NCBI GenBank assembly: GCA_003797895.1
Contig: RKQB01000004.1
Coordinates: 62,001 to 126,000 of the forward strand
DNA: 64,000 bases
Direction: 5' to 3'
DNA from: Cyclobacteriaceae bacterium YHN15
GTDB lineage: Bacteria > Bacteroidota > Bacteroidia > Cytophagales > Cyclobacteriaceae
Shown piece by piece: positions 33,408 to 42,966 of the stretch; position 1 is the first letter of the stretch, and every line of letters starts with the position of its first letter. Under the pieces are notes generated by a model. It searched no databases. It saw only the letters and a program-made list of their open reading frames with translations, and was not told where the DNA came from. The position numbers were made by a program, and so were the translations under genes.

Positions 33408-34169
33408 TTATTTACTTCTTTCTTTTCTTGGGGTGTTACTGGCGAAGAGGTTGTCTTTTGCATCCTGCAGGTCTGCAAAACCTTGTTCCACTTTGGTCAG
33501 TAATCCTCCTATTTTATTGACATTGCTTTCAATTCCCTCAATAATGTTTTGTTTTTTAGGCTCGTCTTTAAGTCCTTTGGATTTAATGATAATTTTATAT
33601 TCCACCAACTCTTCAACTGATTCATCCTCCTCAATGGAAGCAATTGCCTCCCTAATATTAAGCTCTGGAATAGTCAGGTCTGGAATATCCACAGAGATTT
33701 CGTTAATTCTCTCACTTGATGATTCAGTATCTGCCTGAGCAAGCAAAACTTTTGCGTCTTCAGTTTTTCTTGGAACTGTTTGTTTTGGAGCCTGTTTTTC
33801 TCTTGGGACTACTTGATTTTGTACTGAATTATTCGTCTCATTCTTCTGAGGACTTTCATGCTGTTTTTCTGCCTCTTGGAAAGTGATACTGGATTGCTCT
33901 TCGGGTTCTTGTTCAAGAATTGAATTGTCAATAGCATTTGAGATCAGTTCAGGAGCAGGTTCATTTTCCTGGACAAATTGCCAAATTGTATAACCTATCC
34001 CTAAGGATAATAACACTGTTGCGGCTATTTTAAGGTATAGAAAACCCGTCGGTTTCTTTTTATTCAATTGGTTTTCCAATCTTTCCCAAACAAGTCTGGA
34101 AGGTTTTTCTTCGTGATCGACCAGTTTATCTCTGAAATACTGGTCGAATTTATTTTCTGCCTTAGCCAT
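33408..34169 (-). CDS. Anti-sigma-factor-like single-span membrane protein
   Basis: The protein has 253 residues: a 42-residue N-terminal part (MAKAENKFDQYFRDKLVDHE then RLVWERLENQLNKKK), a membrane helix (about 43-66, FLYLKIAATVLLSLGIGYTIW), and a long periplasmic, Glu/Gln-rich tail (AEKQHESPQKNE, PREKQAPKQTVPRKTE) with a final coiled-coil-like part. The start overlaps the sigma gene by 8 bases (ATGGCTAA) and has a good ribosome site (AGGAG seven bases before). This arrangement, ECF sigma then a one-span protein with a cytoplasmic N-terminus, is that of sigma/anti-sigma pairs; but I see no zinc-binding ZAS motif, so the anti-sigma role is context inference. Confidence 0.7.
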   Translation of the reverse strand: MAKAENKFDQYFRDKLVDHEEKPSRLVWERLENQLNKKKPTGFLYLKIAATVLLSLGIGYTIWQFVQENEPAPELISNAIDNSILEQEPEEQSSITFQEAEKQHESPQKNETNNSVQNQVVPREKQAPKQTVPRKTEDAKVLLAQADTESSSERINEISVDIPDLTIPELNIREAIASIEEDESVEELVEYKIIIKSKGLKDEPKKQNIIEGIESNVNKIGGLLTKVEQGFADLQDAKDNLFASNTPRKERSK

Positions 34170-34731
34170 TGATTCTCCTTTCTTTACTTTGTTGATCGGC
34201 TATTTTTTGTTTCAATACATTTCTTGCCCGATTGAGCTGGGATTTTGAAGTTGATTCTGTTATCCCCAATAAGTCTCCAATTTCTGCATGGCTGAAGCCT
34301 TCCACTGCATATAAATTGAAGACGGTCCGGTAACCAATGGGAAGTTCCTGTATCAATTGGATCAGGTCATCAGCTTCCATATGATTAAGCTCATAGCTTG
34401 AATCTTCTATTTCTAAAAAGGCTTCCATATGCACCTCCATATTAAGATTTTTGTTTTTTCGAAGGGTCAATAGAGATTGGGTCACCATAATTCTTTTCAT
34501 CCAGCCTTCAAAGCTGCCCTTTGATTCGAATTGGGGCATTTTTTCAAAGATCTTCATAAAGCCTTCAATCATGGTATCCTCGGCAAGGTCTTTATCTTTC
34601 ACATATCTGATACAAATGGCCAAAAACTTTTTGGAATAAGATTCATACAGAAATTGCTGGGCTTTTCGTTCGCCTCTCAAGCAACCTTTGATGATATCCG
34701 ATTCGGTGGTAAAAGTTTTCTTAAATAACAT
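34162..34731 (-). CDS. RNA polymerase ECF-type sigma factor
   Basis: The protein has 189 residues. The sigma-2 region (about 10-80) includes QQFLYESYSKKFLAICIRYVKDKDLAEDTMIEGFMKIFE and FEGWMKRIMV, and sigma-4 (about 120-180) includes LIQELPIGYRTVFNLYAVEGFSHAEIGDLLGITESTSKSQLNRARNVLKQ with its helix-turn-helix. No signal peptide. It opens the operon containing the anti-sigma-like protein, two OMP paralogues and DUF4097, and presumably drives transcription of its own envelope regulon when released from the inner-membrane partner. The promoter lies in the 260 bases before the divergent channel gene. Confidence 0.92.
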   Translation of the reverse strand: MLFKKTFTTESDIIKGCLRGERKAQQFLYESYSKKFLAICIRYVKDKDLAEDTMIEGFMKIFEKMPQFESKGSFEGWMKRIMVTQSLLTLRKNKNLNMEVHMEAFLEIEDSSYELNHMEADDLIQLIQELPIGYRTVFNLYAVEGFSHAEIGDLLGITESTSKSQLNRARNVLKQKIADQQSKERRING

Positions 34732-35121
34732 TACTGTTGGCTTTCAAATAAGTAGATACAGGTCAATAAAAATAGGTTGCATGTATTTCTAAAAAAAGAG
34801 TAACTTTTTTTTTAAGGGTAAGACCCGGTATATAGTAGAAATCAATCTGACATGTTTTTATGCGCTTAGTTTTGGGTATGAATCACCTTATACACTAATT
34901 TGGATTTTCCTCAGACCATCAAAAGTGCTTTCAATGCGGATAATATGTTTTGGTGCTTGAAGTTGAATTTGGGTAAATTTTAGAATAATATTGACATGGC
35001 ATTAGCTGGAAAATTACAAGTAGTTTTTGGCGCCAAAAACCAATTAGAAACAGAAATTTTCAGCAAAAAGAAACAAGCATCCGACTGGATGAAAATATTT
35101 GGATTTTTTGTACATTCAGAC
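34732..35121. other. Divergent intergenic region, sigma gene and MscS-like channel
   Basis: If the channel starts at 35122 this interval is 390 bases long. It contains the promoters of both genes. I find no hairpin with a T run and no separate gene; the frame of the channel is open from 34996, so the right 126 bases could instead encode an N-terminal extension. The stretch 34795-34815 is nearly pure T/A. Confidence 0.35.
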
Positions 35122-36795
35122 ATGATAAAAATTGATTGGAATTTACATTCTGGTATTTGGATTTTCTTTTTTCTTTTGGTCATTGGTCAGGATTTAATAG
35201 CCCAAACAGAGATTAGTTATACAAATCAAGTCCCATTAATAGAAAATAAAATTGGTTTTCCAGTGATTGGAATTCAAGGTGATACTTTGTTTTTTGTCTA
35301 TACCCGTATTGGGGCATCCAACCCAAAAGAAAGAGCCGAGCATATTAGCAACAAGATTAGGTTAGTTTTTAAAAATGAGAATTTCCAAAAAGATTCCCTA
35401 TTGGTAATGGAGGCTGAAAATTCTTATGATATTGTGTATGGAGACATGATTGTCACTACTGTTTCCCATTCAGATGCAGCCATTCAGAATATGGAAATGT
35501 TCAGTTTGGCCAATGAGGTAAGAGAATTGATTTCAATTTCGATTTTAGAAGCGGAAAAAGAGGACAAGATTTTTAAAATCATGATTAGATCACTGTATGG
35601 GTTATTGGTATTGGGAATAGCAGCAGTTATCTATTGGTTGTTGGGGAAAGGTTATACGCGGTTTCTAAAATATTTGGAAACAAATAAGGACCGCTTGCTT
35701 AAAAACCTCTCTTACAAGGACTATACCTTTCTTACAGCCGAACAGGAAATGAAAGGAATTTTGTTATTTCTGAAAATTTTCAGGGCCTTTATTTATGTTT
35801 TGTTGGCATATTTTACCCTTTCCATTGTCTTTAGCATTTTCCCTTTTACAAGAGGTTGGGCTGATAGACTATTTCAACTTATTTGGACTCCATTCAAGTC
35901 CATTTTTTTTGCAATTTGGGAGTATTTGCCTAACCTGTTTACCATAGTGGTAATAGTCTTTGTGATGAGTTATTTCATCCGTTTGGTTAAATATATTTTC
36001 CAAGAAATTGATGCTGAAAAACTGCATTTGCCAAACTTTCACGCCGACTGGGCAATGCCGACCTACAGTATTGTGAGGTTTTTGCTCTATGCTTTTATGT
36101 TCGTCCTTATTTTCCCATATCTACCCGGTTCAGATTCAAATGTATTTAGAGGGGTTTCAGTTTTTATTGGGATATTATTTTCACTTGGCTCATCTTCGGC
36201 TATTGCCAATATGGTGGCAGGTTTGGTCATCACCTACATGCGGCCTTTCAAAATCGGCGACAGGATAAAAATTGGCGATATTACAGGGGATGTTATGGAA
36301 AGAAATTTATTGGTTACCCGTATAAAAACAGCCAAAAATGAGGAAATAACCATCCCAAATTCATCTATTCTGGGTGGTAATACCACCAATTACAGTTCTT
36401 TGGCTCGTTCGGAGGGGCTCATCATCCATACCACAGTGACGATCGGATATGATGTGCCCTGGAAAGAAATCCATCAAGCCTTGATTGATGCAGCTCTTAG
36501 GACTGAAAAGTTATTGAAGGAACCGCATCCCTTTGTCTTGCAGACCGGATTGGAAGATTTTTATGTTTCTTACCAAATTAATGCCTACACCAAAGAGTCA
36601 AGAATGTTGGCGCACATCTATTCAGAATTGCACCAACATATACAGGATAGTTGTTTTGAAAAAGGAATTGAAATTCTTTCTCCTCATTACCGTGCGGCAA
36701 GGGACGGAAATATGACCACCATTCCACAATCCTATCTATCAAATGATTACAAGGCACCTAGTTTCAATTTGAAAATCGAAAAGGAAAATGAATAG
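35122..36795 (+). CDS. MscS-family mechanosensitive channel
   Basis: The protein has 557 residues from the ATG at 35122, where a signal peptide begins (MIKIDWNLHSGIWIFFFLLV...IAQ). The frame is open to an ATG at 34996, but that would add 42 residues with no membrane or domain features, so I prefer 35122. A periplasmic domain (about 30-145) precedes several membrane helices, the last of which, with the MscS pore helix GSSSAIANMVAGLVITYMRPFKIGDRIKIG, leads to the cytoplasmic beta domain (GDVMERNLLVTRIKTAKNEEITIPNSSILGG) and the C-terminal alpha/beta part. It should open when turgor rises. No neighbour is informative. Confidence 0.9.
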   Translation: MIKIDWNLHSGIWIFFFLLVIGQDLIAQTEISYTNQVPLIENKIGFPVIGIQGDTLFFVYTRIGASNPKERAEHISNKIRLVFKNENFQKDSLLVMEAENSYDIVYGDMIVTTVSHSDAAIQNMEMFSLANEVRELISISILEAEKEDKIFKIMIRSLYGLLVLGIAAVIYWLLGKGYTRFLKYLETNKDRLLKNLSYKDYTFLTAEQEMKGILLFLKIFRAFIYVLLAYFTLSIVFSIFPFTRGWADRLFQLIWTPFKSIFFAIWEYLPNLFTIVVIVFVMSYFIRLVKYIFQEIDAEKLHLPNFHADWAMPTYSIVRFLLYAFMFVLIFPYLPGSDSNVFRGVSVFIGILFSLGSSSAIANMVAGLVITYMRPFKIGDRIKIGDITGDVMERNLLVTRIKTAKNEEITIPNSSILGGNTTNYSSLARSEGLIIHTTVTIGYDVPWKEIHQALIDAALRTEKLLKEPHPFVLQTGLEDFYVSYQINAYTKESRMLAHIYSELHQHIQDSCFEKGIEILSPHYRAARDGNMTTIPQSYLSNDYKAPSFNLKIEKENE

Positions 36796-36838
36796 TGATT
36801 GAATTATTTTGAATAGTCACATCAATTAAAACTCAAAT

Positions 36839-37987
36839 ATGCGAATTCCAAAAATGACAATAGGTAGAAGACAAAGCCTTTTATTCCCAATATTGGGGTT
36901 TTTATTGATATCCCCATTTACGCTGTTCGCCCAAGAACTGAGTTTTGAGGATTATAACCCCCCGTCCACTCTTGTGGTCCCCCAGCATCCGGTTACCCGG
37001 GCAAAATTCCCATTTATTGACATCCACAGCCACCAATGGAATGTGACACAGGAAACAGTCAATCGTCTTGTCAGGGAAATGGATGAAATTAATATGGGTG
37101 TTATGGTGAACCTGAGTGGAAGGGGGTTTGCCAGATCAGGAAATGACGAGGAAGCTCAAGCCTATATGTATGCCATGTTGCGCAGGTTTAATACCCTTGC
37201 ACCTGGGAGATTTATTGTCTTTACCAATTTATCATTTACTGATTTCGGCTCGGAAGCTTGGATTAAAAAAGCTGTCGCCGATTTGGAAATGGATGTGAAG
37301 AACGGAGCCAATGGACTCAAGATTTATAAAAGCTTGGGATTTTCTGTGAAGGACATAAAGGGTAAACGCGTACCTGTAGATCATCCTGATCTTGATCCAA
37401 TTTGGGCAAAAGCAGGAGAATTAGGCATTCCTGTCTTGATCCATTCTGCTGACCCGGCACCATTTTGGCAGCCGATGGATGCAAATAATGAAAGGTGGCT
37501 GGAATTGAAACTTAATCCGGGAAGAAAGAGAAGTGATTCCGATCCGGCACCCTTTGACCAGATCATTGCAGAGCAGCACCATGTTTTTGCCAAGCACCCT
37601 AAAACCACCTTTATAAATGCCCATATGGGATGGATGGCCAACGATTTGGATAAAGCAGAGGCACATTTAGAAAAATACCCCAATGTCTATTTTGGGATAG
37701 GGGCTGTAATCGCCGAATTTGGAAGGCAACCCAAACGTGCCAATGCATTTTTCACCAAATACCAGGATAGGGTTTTGTTTGGGAAAGATTCTTATAATAA
37801 AGAAGAATTTTATACCTATTTCAGGGTATTGGAAACGGAGGATGAATACTTTCCTTACTACAAAAAGTATCATGCCTTTTGGAGTATGTACGGCTTGGGT
37901 TTATCGGATGAAGTATTGAAGAAGCTGTATTACAAGAATGCTGTTAAAATTATCCCCAATATTGATAAGAGCAGGTTTCCGGATTGA
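36839..37987 (+). CDS. Amidohydrolase family protein (TIM barrel, secreted)
   Basis: The protein has 382 residues with a signal peptide ending LFAQ (about 32 residues). Metal-binding motifs of the amidohydrolase_2 group are visible: DIHSHQWNV (HxH), the carboxylated-Lys-like strand GLKIYKSLGF, SADPAPFWQP, INAHMGWM with a barrel His, and the catalytic Asp in LFGKDSY (strand 8). Function is a metal-dependent hydrolase or decarboxylase of an unknown small molecule in the periplasm. It is convergent with ackA, 18 bases away, and lies 43 bases after the channel gene, so the two may be co-transcribed. Confidence 0.8.
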   Translation: MRIPKMTIGRRQSLLFPILGFLLISPFTLFAQELSFEDYNPPSTLVVPQHPVTRAKFPFIDIHSHQWNVTQETVNRLVREMDEINMGVMVNLSGRGFARSGNDEEAQAYMYAMLRRFNTLAPGRFIVFTNLSFTDFGSEAWIKKAVADLEMDVKNGANGLKIYKSLGFSVKDIKGKRVPVDHPDLDPIWAKAGELGIPVLIHSADPAPFWQPMDANNERWLELKLNPGRKRSDSDPAPFDQIIAEQHHVFAKHPKTTFINAHMGWMANDLDKAEAHLEKYPNVYFGIGAVIAEFGRQPKRANAFFTKYQDRVLFGKDSYNKEEFYTYFRVLETEDEYFPYYKKYHAFWSMYGLGLSDEVLKKLYYKNAVKIIPNIDKSRFPD

Positions 37988-38005
37988 TGCATAAGATTTT
38001 GGCAT

Positions 38006-39211
38006 TCAATTTTCGTCTTTGACAAGAGCATAAGTTTGCTGGCCTATTTCCAGTTCTTCATTGGTAGGGATCACCAAGATCTTTACTTTGGAAGCGGGAG
38101 TATTGACTTCACGGATTTGGTTGCTTTGCAAAGAATTTTTCTTGTTGTCCAGCTGAAGGCCAAAAAATCCCATTCCTTTGCAAACTGCTTCTCTCATATC
38201 GCTGTCATTTTCCCCTATTCCTGCTGTAAATACGATAGCATCCAAACCTTTTAAAACTGCAGAAAAAGTGCCTATATATTTCTGGATTCTATATGCATAT
38301 AGATCATAAGCCAATTTGGCATCTTCTTTTCCTTCTGCAATGGCCTGTTTTACATCCCTCATATCACTGAACCCACATAATCCTAAAAGTCCGCTTTTCT
38401 TATTCAGGATATCGTTCACCTCTCTTGATGAATATCCTCTTTCATTTATGAGATGGAAAATAATTGAAGGGTCGATATCCCCGGCTCTGGTGCCCATAAC
38501 CAAACCACCCATAGGCCCCAGTCCCATACTGGTATCTACTGATTTGCCGGAATCAATTGCAGCCATGCTGCTTCCATTTCCCAAATGTATGGTAATGATT
38601 TTCGCTTTAGGATTATTGAGATATTGATTGGCTTTCTTTGAAACGTATTGGTGACTGGTTCCATGAAACCCATAGGCTCTGATACCCATTTCAGTATACA
38701 TTTCTTTGGGTATTGCAAATCTATATGAAAGAGGGGGCATAGTTTGATGGAATGCGGTGTCAAAAACAGCAACCTGCCTCGCTTTCGGGAAGACCCTTTC
38801 TGCTACCGTTATTCCTAGAAGATTAGGTGGATTATGCAGGGGAGCTATAGCGAAGAGCGCTTTTATTTTTTTTTTCACTTCATCTGAAATAAGGGTAGTG
38901 GAGGCAAATTGTTCTCCTCCATGCACAACCCTATGTCCGATGGCTTCAACTTCAGCAGTGTTTTGGATCACTCCTTGTTCAGGATCAGTAAGCAATTGGG
39001 TTATTTTTATCAGTCCCTCTTCATGGTCCTTGATTGAGCCGCTCAATTTCAACCTGTCTTCTTCTCCTTTTCTAAATACCTTATGGGTTATTGTGGCACC
39101 TTCCAGGCCAATTCTGTCCACTAGCCCTGAGCATAAAGGACTTTCATTTGGCATCTCAAAAAGCTGATATTTCAATGAGCTGCTTCCTGAATTCAATACA
39201 AGTATTTTCAT
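38006..39211 (-). CDS. ackA: Acetate kinase
   Basis: The protein has 401 residues and interconverts acetyl phosphate plus ADP with acetate plus ATP. Family signatures are the N-terminal MKILVLNSGSSSLKYQLF, GHRVVHGGEQF, AVFDTAFHQTMPPLSYRFAIP, RAYGFHGTSHQYV, ITIHLGNGSSMAAIDSG and MGTRAGDIDPSI. It lies 201 bases downstream of pta on the same strand; together they make acetate and ATP from acetyl-CoA, the standard overflow pathway, and can run in reverse to use acetate. It is convergent with the amidohydrolase gene. Confidence 0.95.
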   Translation of the reverse strand: MKILVLNSGSSSLKYQLFEMPNESPLCSGLVDRIGLEGATITHKVFRKGEEDRLKLSGSIKDHEEGLIKITQLLTDPEQGVIQNTAEVEAIGHRVVHGGEQFASTTLISDEVKKKIKALFAIAPLHNPPNLLGITVAERVFPKARQVAVFDTAFHQTMPPLSYRFAIPKEMYTEMGIRAYGFHGTSHQYVSKKANQYLNNPKAKIITIHLGNGSSMAAIDSGKSVDTSMGLGPMGGLVMGTRAGDIDPSIIFHLINERGYSSREVNDILNKKSGLLGLCGFSDMRDVKQAIAEGKEDAKLAYDLYAYRIQKYIGTFSAVLKGLDAIVFTAGIGENDSDMREAVCKGMGFFGLQLDNKKNSLQSNQIREVNTPASKVKILVIPTNEELEIGQQTYALVKDEN

Positions 39212-39412
39212 GTTTCACAAATAATTTATGAGTTGATTAGCATTAAAAGGAAGTTTCCTTGGAGAAAAGCAAACTCTAAACTTCCAAATTAGGTCCCATT
39301 TCCTTCATCAGTCACCAATTCTTTCCACTTCTTACTTAATTTTCACTTCTAATTGATCACTAGTTGCTTCTTTTCTTTACCAACTCATGAAATCTGCCTT
39401 TGTACATCCCAA

Positions 39413-41509
39413 CTACTCTTGGGCCTGAATGGCAGTGATAACTACGGTATTGAAAATGTCATCAACAGTACAACCCCTACTTAAGTCATTTACCGGTTTG
39501 TTGAGTCCTTGAAGCATAGGGCCTATGGCAATGGCGCCGGTTTCCCTCTGAACAGCCTTGTAGGTATTATTTCCTGTATTCAGATCCGGGAATACCAAAA
39601 CGGAAGCCTTTCCGGCGACTTCTGATCCCGGCATTTTTTGCTGACCTGTAATCGGATCCACTGCCGCATCATATTGGATTGGACCCTCAACTTTAATGTC
39701 AGGCCTTTTTGATTTAACAATTTCGGTTGCCTTTCGCACCTTTTCCACATCCTCACCTGTTCCTGACTCTCCTGAAGAATAGGACAACATGGCCACCCTT
39801 GGCTCTATCCCGAATTTTTCACTTGTTTCTGCAGATGAAATGGCGATTTCGGCCAATTCTTCAGCGGAAGGATCTATATTGATGGCACAATCACCAAAAA
39901 TGGTGACCCTATCCGGAAGACACATAAAGAATATGGATGAAACCAGTGAGATTCCGGGTTTTGTTTTTACAAATTGAAGGGCAGGCCTTATGGTATGTGC
40001 GGTGGTATGTATTGCCCCGGAGACCATTCCGTCAGCATGACCCTTATAAACCATCATCGTTCCAAAATAGGCAACATCTGTCATCAAATCTTTGGCTACT
40101 TCCAATGGCATATTTTTTCCCTTTCTTAATTCATAAAGCGTATGAACATAGTCATCAAAATTTGGAGATTCCTGAGGATTTACAATTTGGCAGTTTTCCT
40201 GATTCAGACATAATCCCATTCTGCTTATATTGGTCATTATCTCATTTACATCACCTAATAAAGTGATGTCAACAATTCCCTGTTTAATCAGTCTTTCAGC
40301 CGCTTTCAGAATACGTTCATCTTTTCCTTCAGGAAGTACAATATGTTTTTTCTGATTCTTTGCCCAACTTACCAATTGGTATTGAAACATTCTGGGGGTC
40401 ATGCCTACATGTTTAAAGGCAGCAATTTCTTTTTCCAGAGATGGTACATCAGTATATTTCCGGAATGTGTTTATTGCAATATTGATTTTATCTGTATTAT
40501 CCGCGGCTATTTTGGAATGAATACCTGCTACTTTTGTAGCAGCATAGAAAGAAGGTTCATCTACCCTCAATAACGGTACCATGGTGTTGGATCCTTCAAT
40601 CAGTCGGATCACAGAATCTGCTATTTCAAATCCCCCTGTGGTTACTATTCCGGCAATTTTCGGATAATTTTTAGAAAGATTGGCTTGCAGGGAGGCCAGA
40701 ATGATGTCTGCCCTGTCACCGGGAGTGACGATCAATACATTTTGCACAATATGGTTTAAAAAATTGGAAACCTGCATGGCCCCAAAAATGAAATGATCAG
40801 CCCGGTTTGCTAAATATTTTTCGCCAAACATCACCTCTGCACCCAATTGATCTTTAACCTCTTTCAGAGTGGGACTTTTGAGTTCGATGATTTTGGGAAT
40901 GACAGATACAATAATGTTTTTTTTGAGGTGGGATTTCAGCTCATTCCTAATTTCATCAACTTCTGTAGGATCCACCTTATTTACTACCACGGCTATTACC
41001 TTAACCTTTCTTTGCAGGAAATTCTGTAGCGTAACTAATGTTGCATTTAGGATTTGGGGAATGGTTTTCCCATCTCCAGAAGTAACAATGATCACTGGGG
41101 TTCCCAGATTTTTTGCGATTGTAGCATTAGCGTCAAACTCAAATGCAGTACCTTCTCCTAAAAAATCACTGCCTTCTATGATGGTAAAATCATATTGCTC
41201 TTCAAGGCTTTTGTATTTGCTGATAATGGTATCTATGATTTCTCCATGAAATCCAGACTCTGCCAAGTGGTTTGCCTCTTCTCTGGTATAGGCAAAAGCT
41301 TTTTCATATTGTATAGGGAGTTTGAAATGGTGTATCAAAGTCTCAATATGAGCGTCTTTTTTTATTTCTGGCTTATCATTAATGATAGGTTTGAAATATC
41401 CTATTTTTTGAGTTTTTCCAAGTAAAATATCCACAAGGCCCAATGAAACGATAGACTTTCCACTAAATGCTTGGGCAGTGGCAATAAAAATACTTTTATT
41501 GGTTTCCAT
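39413..41509 (-). CDS. pta: Phosphate acetyltransferase, long form
   Basis: The protein has 698 residues and exchanges acetyl-CoA with phosphate to give acetyl phosphate. The long form has an N-terminal BioD-like P-loop domain (about 1-210, starting SIFIATAQAFSGKSIVSLG), a middle DRTGG-type domain (about 215-330, GAMQVSNFLNH, VTPGDRADIILASL), and the C-terminal catalytic PTA_PTB domain (about 375-695, VLPEGKDERILKAAERL, YFGTMMVYKGHADGMVSGA, SYSSGESGTGEDVEKVRKA). The DRTGG part senses NADH or pyruvate in related enzymes. It lies upstream of ackA on the same strand. Confidence 0.95.
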   Translation of the reverse strand: METNKSIFIATAQAFSGKSIVSLGLVDILLGKTQKIGYFKPIINDKPEIKKDAHIETLIHHFKLPIQYEKAFAYTREEANHLAESGFHGEIIDTIISKYKSLEEQYDFTIIEGSDFLGEGTAFEFDANATIAKNLGTPVIIVTSGDGKTIPQILNATLVTLQNFLQRKVKVIAVVVNKVDPTEVDEIRNELKSHLKKNIIVSVIPKIIELKSPTLKEVKDQLGAEVMFGEKYLANRADHFIFGAMQVSNFLNHIVQNVLIVTPGDRADIILASLQANLSKNYPKIAGIVTTGGFEIADSVIRLIEGSNTMVPLLRVDEPSFYAATKVAGIHSKIAADNTDKINIAINTFRKYTDVPSLEKEIAAFKHVGMTPRMFQYQLVSWAKNQKKHIVLPEGKDERILKAAERLIKQGIVDITLLGDVNEIMTNISRMGLCLNQENCQIVNPQESPNFDDYVHTLYELRKGKNMPLEVAKDLMTDVAYFGTMMVYKGHADGMVSGAIHTTAHTIRPALQFVKTKPGISLVSSIFFMCLPDRVTIFGDCAINIDPSAEELAEIAISSAETSEKFGIEPRVAMLSYSSGESGTGEDVEKVRKATEIVKSKRPDIKVEGPIQYDAAVDPITGQQKMPGSEVAGKASVLVFPDLNTGNNTYKAVQRETGAIAIGPMLQGLNKPVNDLSRGCTVDDIFNTVVITAIQAQE

Positions 41510-41595
41510 ATAATTTCAAGTTGAAATGTTGGACAAAATTAAAGACAACTTTACTTTGTGGCCTTGATTTATCCGTCAATAGAATATGACTTTTG

Positions 41596-42546
41596 TCATG
41601 TTTTGTTGGCAAGTTTTTCGGATACCATCCGGCGTTCGGCAGCTTTATCCAAACTCACGTTTATTTCAAAACATATCAGAATGATCAATGAAGTAATAAA
41701 CAGCCAGAGCATAACGGCTATCATAGCGCCAATGGATCCATAAAGTTTATTGTAGGTGGCAAAATTATTCAGGTAAAAGGAAAAGAGATAAAAGCTGATT
41801 GTGATTAAAATTCCTGCCGTGATAGAACCTGAAGAAAAGAAATGCCATTTGTCATGGACGGCAGGCGCAAATCTGAAAATATAAGCTGTGGCAATAGTAA
41901 AAACAGATAAGAGAACTATGAATCTGAAAAATGTCAACATGTAGTAGTACAGGGAGCTTGAGACTATTTCCCATTCAGAAATTGAATACAGGATGCTGCT
42001 TCCTAAAATCATAATCACTACTGCCCCACAAATTGCCAGAACAAGAATCATTACAATGCTGACGGCAATCAATCGTGTAGTCCAAAAAGAACGGTTTTCT
42101 TTTGTTCTATATACCGCATTGAAGGCATTCATCATGGAAACGACTCCATTTGTAGATAGGAATAAAGCCAGGAAAAAACCAATGGAAAGCAAACTTTGGC
42201 GTGGTTTACTTACAATATCCATAATTGTTGCTTCTGCTTCCTGGTAAATACTTGAAGGAATTATTTCACCGATAAATAAAAGGATGTTTTGGGTAGTTAC
42301 ATTTGGAAAAAACAGACCAATGTAGGGGATCATATTCAAAAGGAAAAGCAGAAGTGGAAACATGGCCACGGTAAAACTAAATGCCATTGCACCGGCCCTT
42401 TCACTGATTTCGTCTTTCCGGATTTGTTCCAAAAAAATTTTCCCAACATCATAAAGATTTTGATCAGGATTTCCAAAGTGGAATTTCCTCAAAAGCTTTG
42501 CTCTACGGGTAAACTTTATTGAAAATAAACGAATCTTATTTTTCAC
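41596..42546 (-). CDS. YihY/BrkB family membrane protein
   Basis: The protein has 316 residues with six predicted membrane helices and the family signature EISERAGAMAFSFTVAMFPLLLFLLN in the first helix region. Later helices include FFLALFLSTNGVVSMMNAFNAVY and YGSIGAMIAVMLWLFITSLIILICFEINVSL. The family was once called ribonuclease BN; its real function is not settled. It is read on the minus strand as the last gene after the thioesterase and mltG genes, with an 11-base gap, and probably belongs to that transcript. Confidence 0.87.
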   Translation of the reverse strand: MKNKIRLFSIKFTRRAKLLRKFHFGNPDQNLYDVGKIFLEQIRKDEISERAGAMAFSFTVAMFPLLLFLLNMIPYIGLFFPNVTTQNILLFIGEIIPSSIYQEAEATIMDIVSKPRQSLLSIGFFLALFLSTNGVVSMMNAFNAVYRTKENRSFWTTRLIAVSIVMILVLAICGAVVIMILGSSILYSISEWEIVSSSLYYYMLTFFRFIVLLSVFTIATAYIFRFAPAVHDKWHFFSSGSITAGILITISFYLFSFYLNNFATYNKLYGSIGAMIAVMLWLFITSLIILICFEINVSLDKAAERRMVSEKLANKT

Positions 42547-42557
42547 CTAAAAGTGGA

Positions 42558-42965
42558 TTATTGAAAATATGGTCGCAATAAATCTAATAAATATTGCGGA
42601 GGTCTACAGGGCCTGTGGTTGTCTTTTTTCAGAAAGGTCAAAGTAGTCCATCCTTTTGTAAGCAAATCACCGCCTTCATTGATGACCTCATATTCAAATT
42701 TGATGCGTATACCAGGAAGTTCTGGTATACAGGTTTTAATGGTCAGGAGCTCGTCGTATTTTCCAGGCTTTAAAAACTGAGTATGAAGTTCCAGAACAGG
42801 CATAATAATACCATCCTCCTCCATTTGTTTGTAGGAAAAACCAGCCGATCTCAATGCTTCAACTCTGGCAACTTCAAAATACATGGCATAATTTCCATAA
42901 TAGACATATGCCATTTGATCGGTTTCAGCGTATCGGACCCTAACTTTTGTTTCTGCTTGGAACAT
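42558..42965 (-). CDS. Acyl-CoA thioesterase, YbgC-like (hotdog fold)
   Basis: The protein has 135 residues. The hotdog-fold signature is RVRYAETDQMAYVYYGNYAMYFEVARVEALR, with the catalytic Asp in ETDQMA. Later motifs are GIIMPVLELHTQFLKPGKYDELLTI and FEYEVINEGGDLLTKGWTTLTFL. It hydrolyses acyl-CoA esters in the cytoplasm; the chain length is unknown. It starts one base after the mltG stop and ends 11 bases before the BrkB-like start, so the three are likely one operon. YbgC relatives in other bacteria lie with Tol-Pal genes, which are absent here. Confidence 0.85.
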   Translation of the reverse strand: MFQAETKVRVRYAETDQMAYVYYGNYAMYFEVARVEALRSAGFSYKQMEEDGIIMPVLELHTQFLKPGKYDELLTIKTCIPELPGIRIKFEYEVINEGGDLLTKGWTTLTFLKKDNHRPCRPPQYLLDLLRPYFQ

Positions 42966-42966
42966 A

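Noticed and set aside
34996..35121. 42-residue extension of the MscS-like channel
   Set aside because: It is placed before a clean signal peptide, which would then lie internally. I prefer the downstream ATG, but cannot exclude the longer form.
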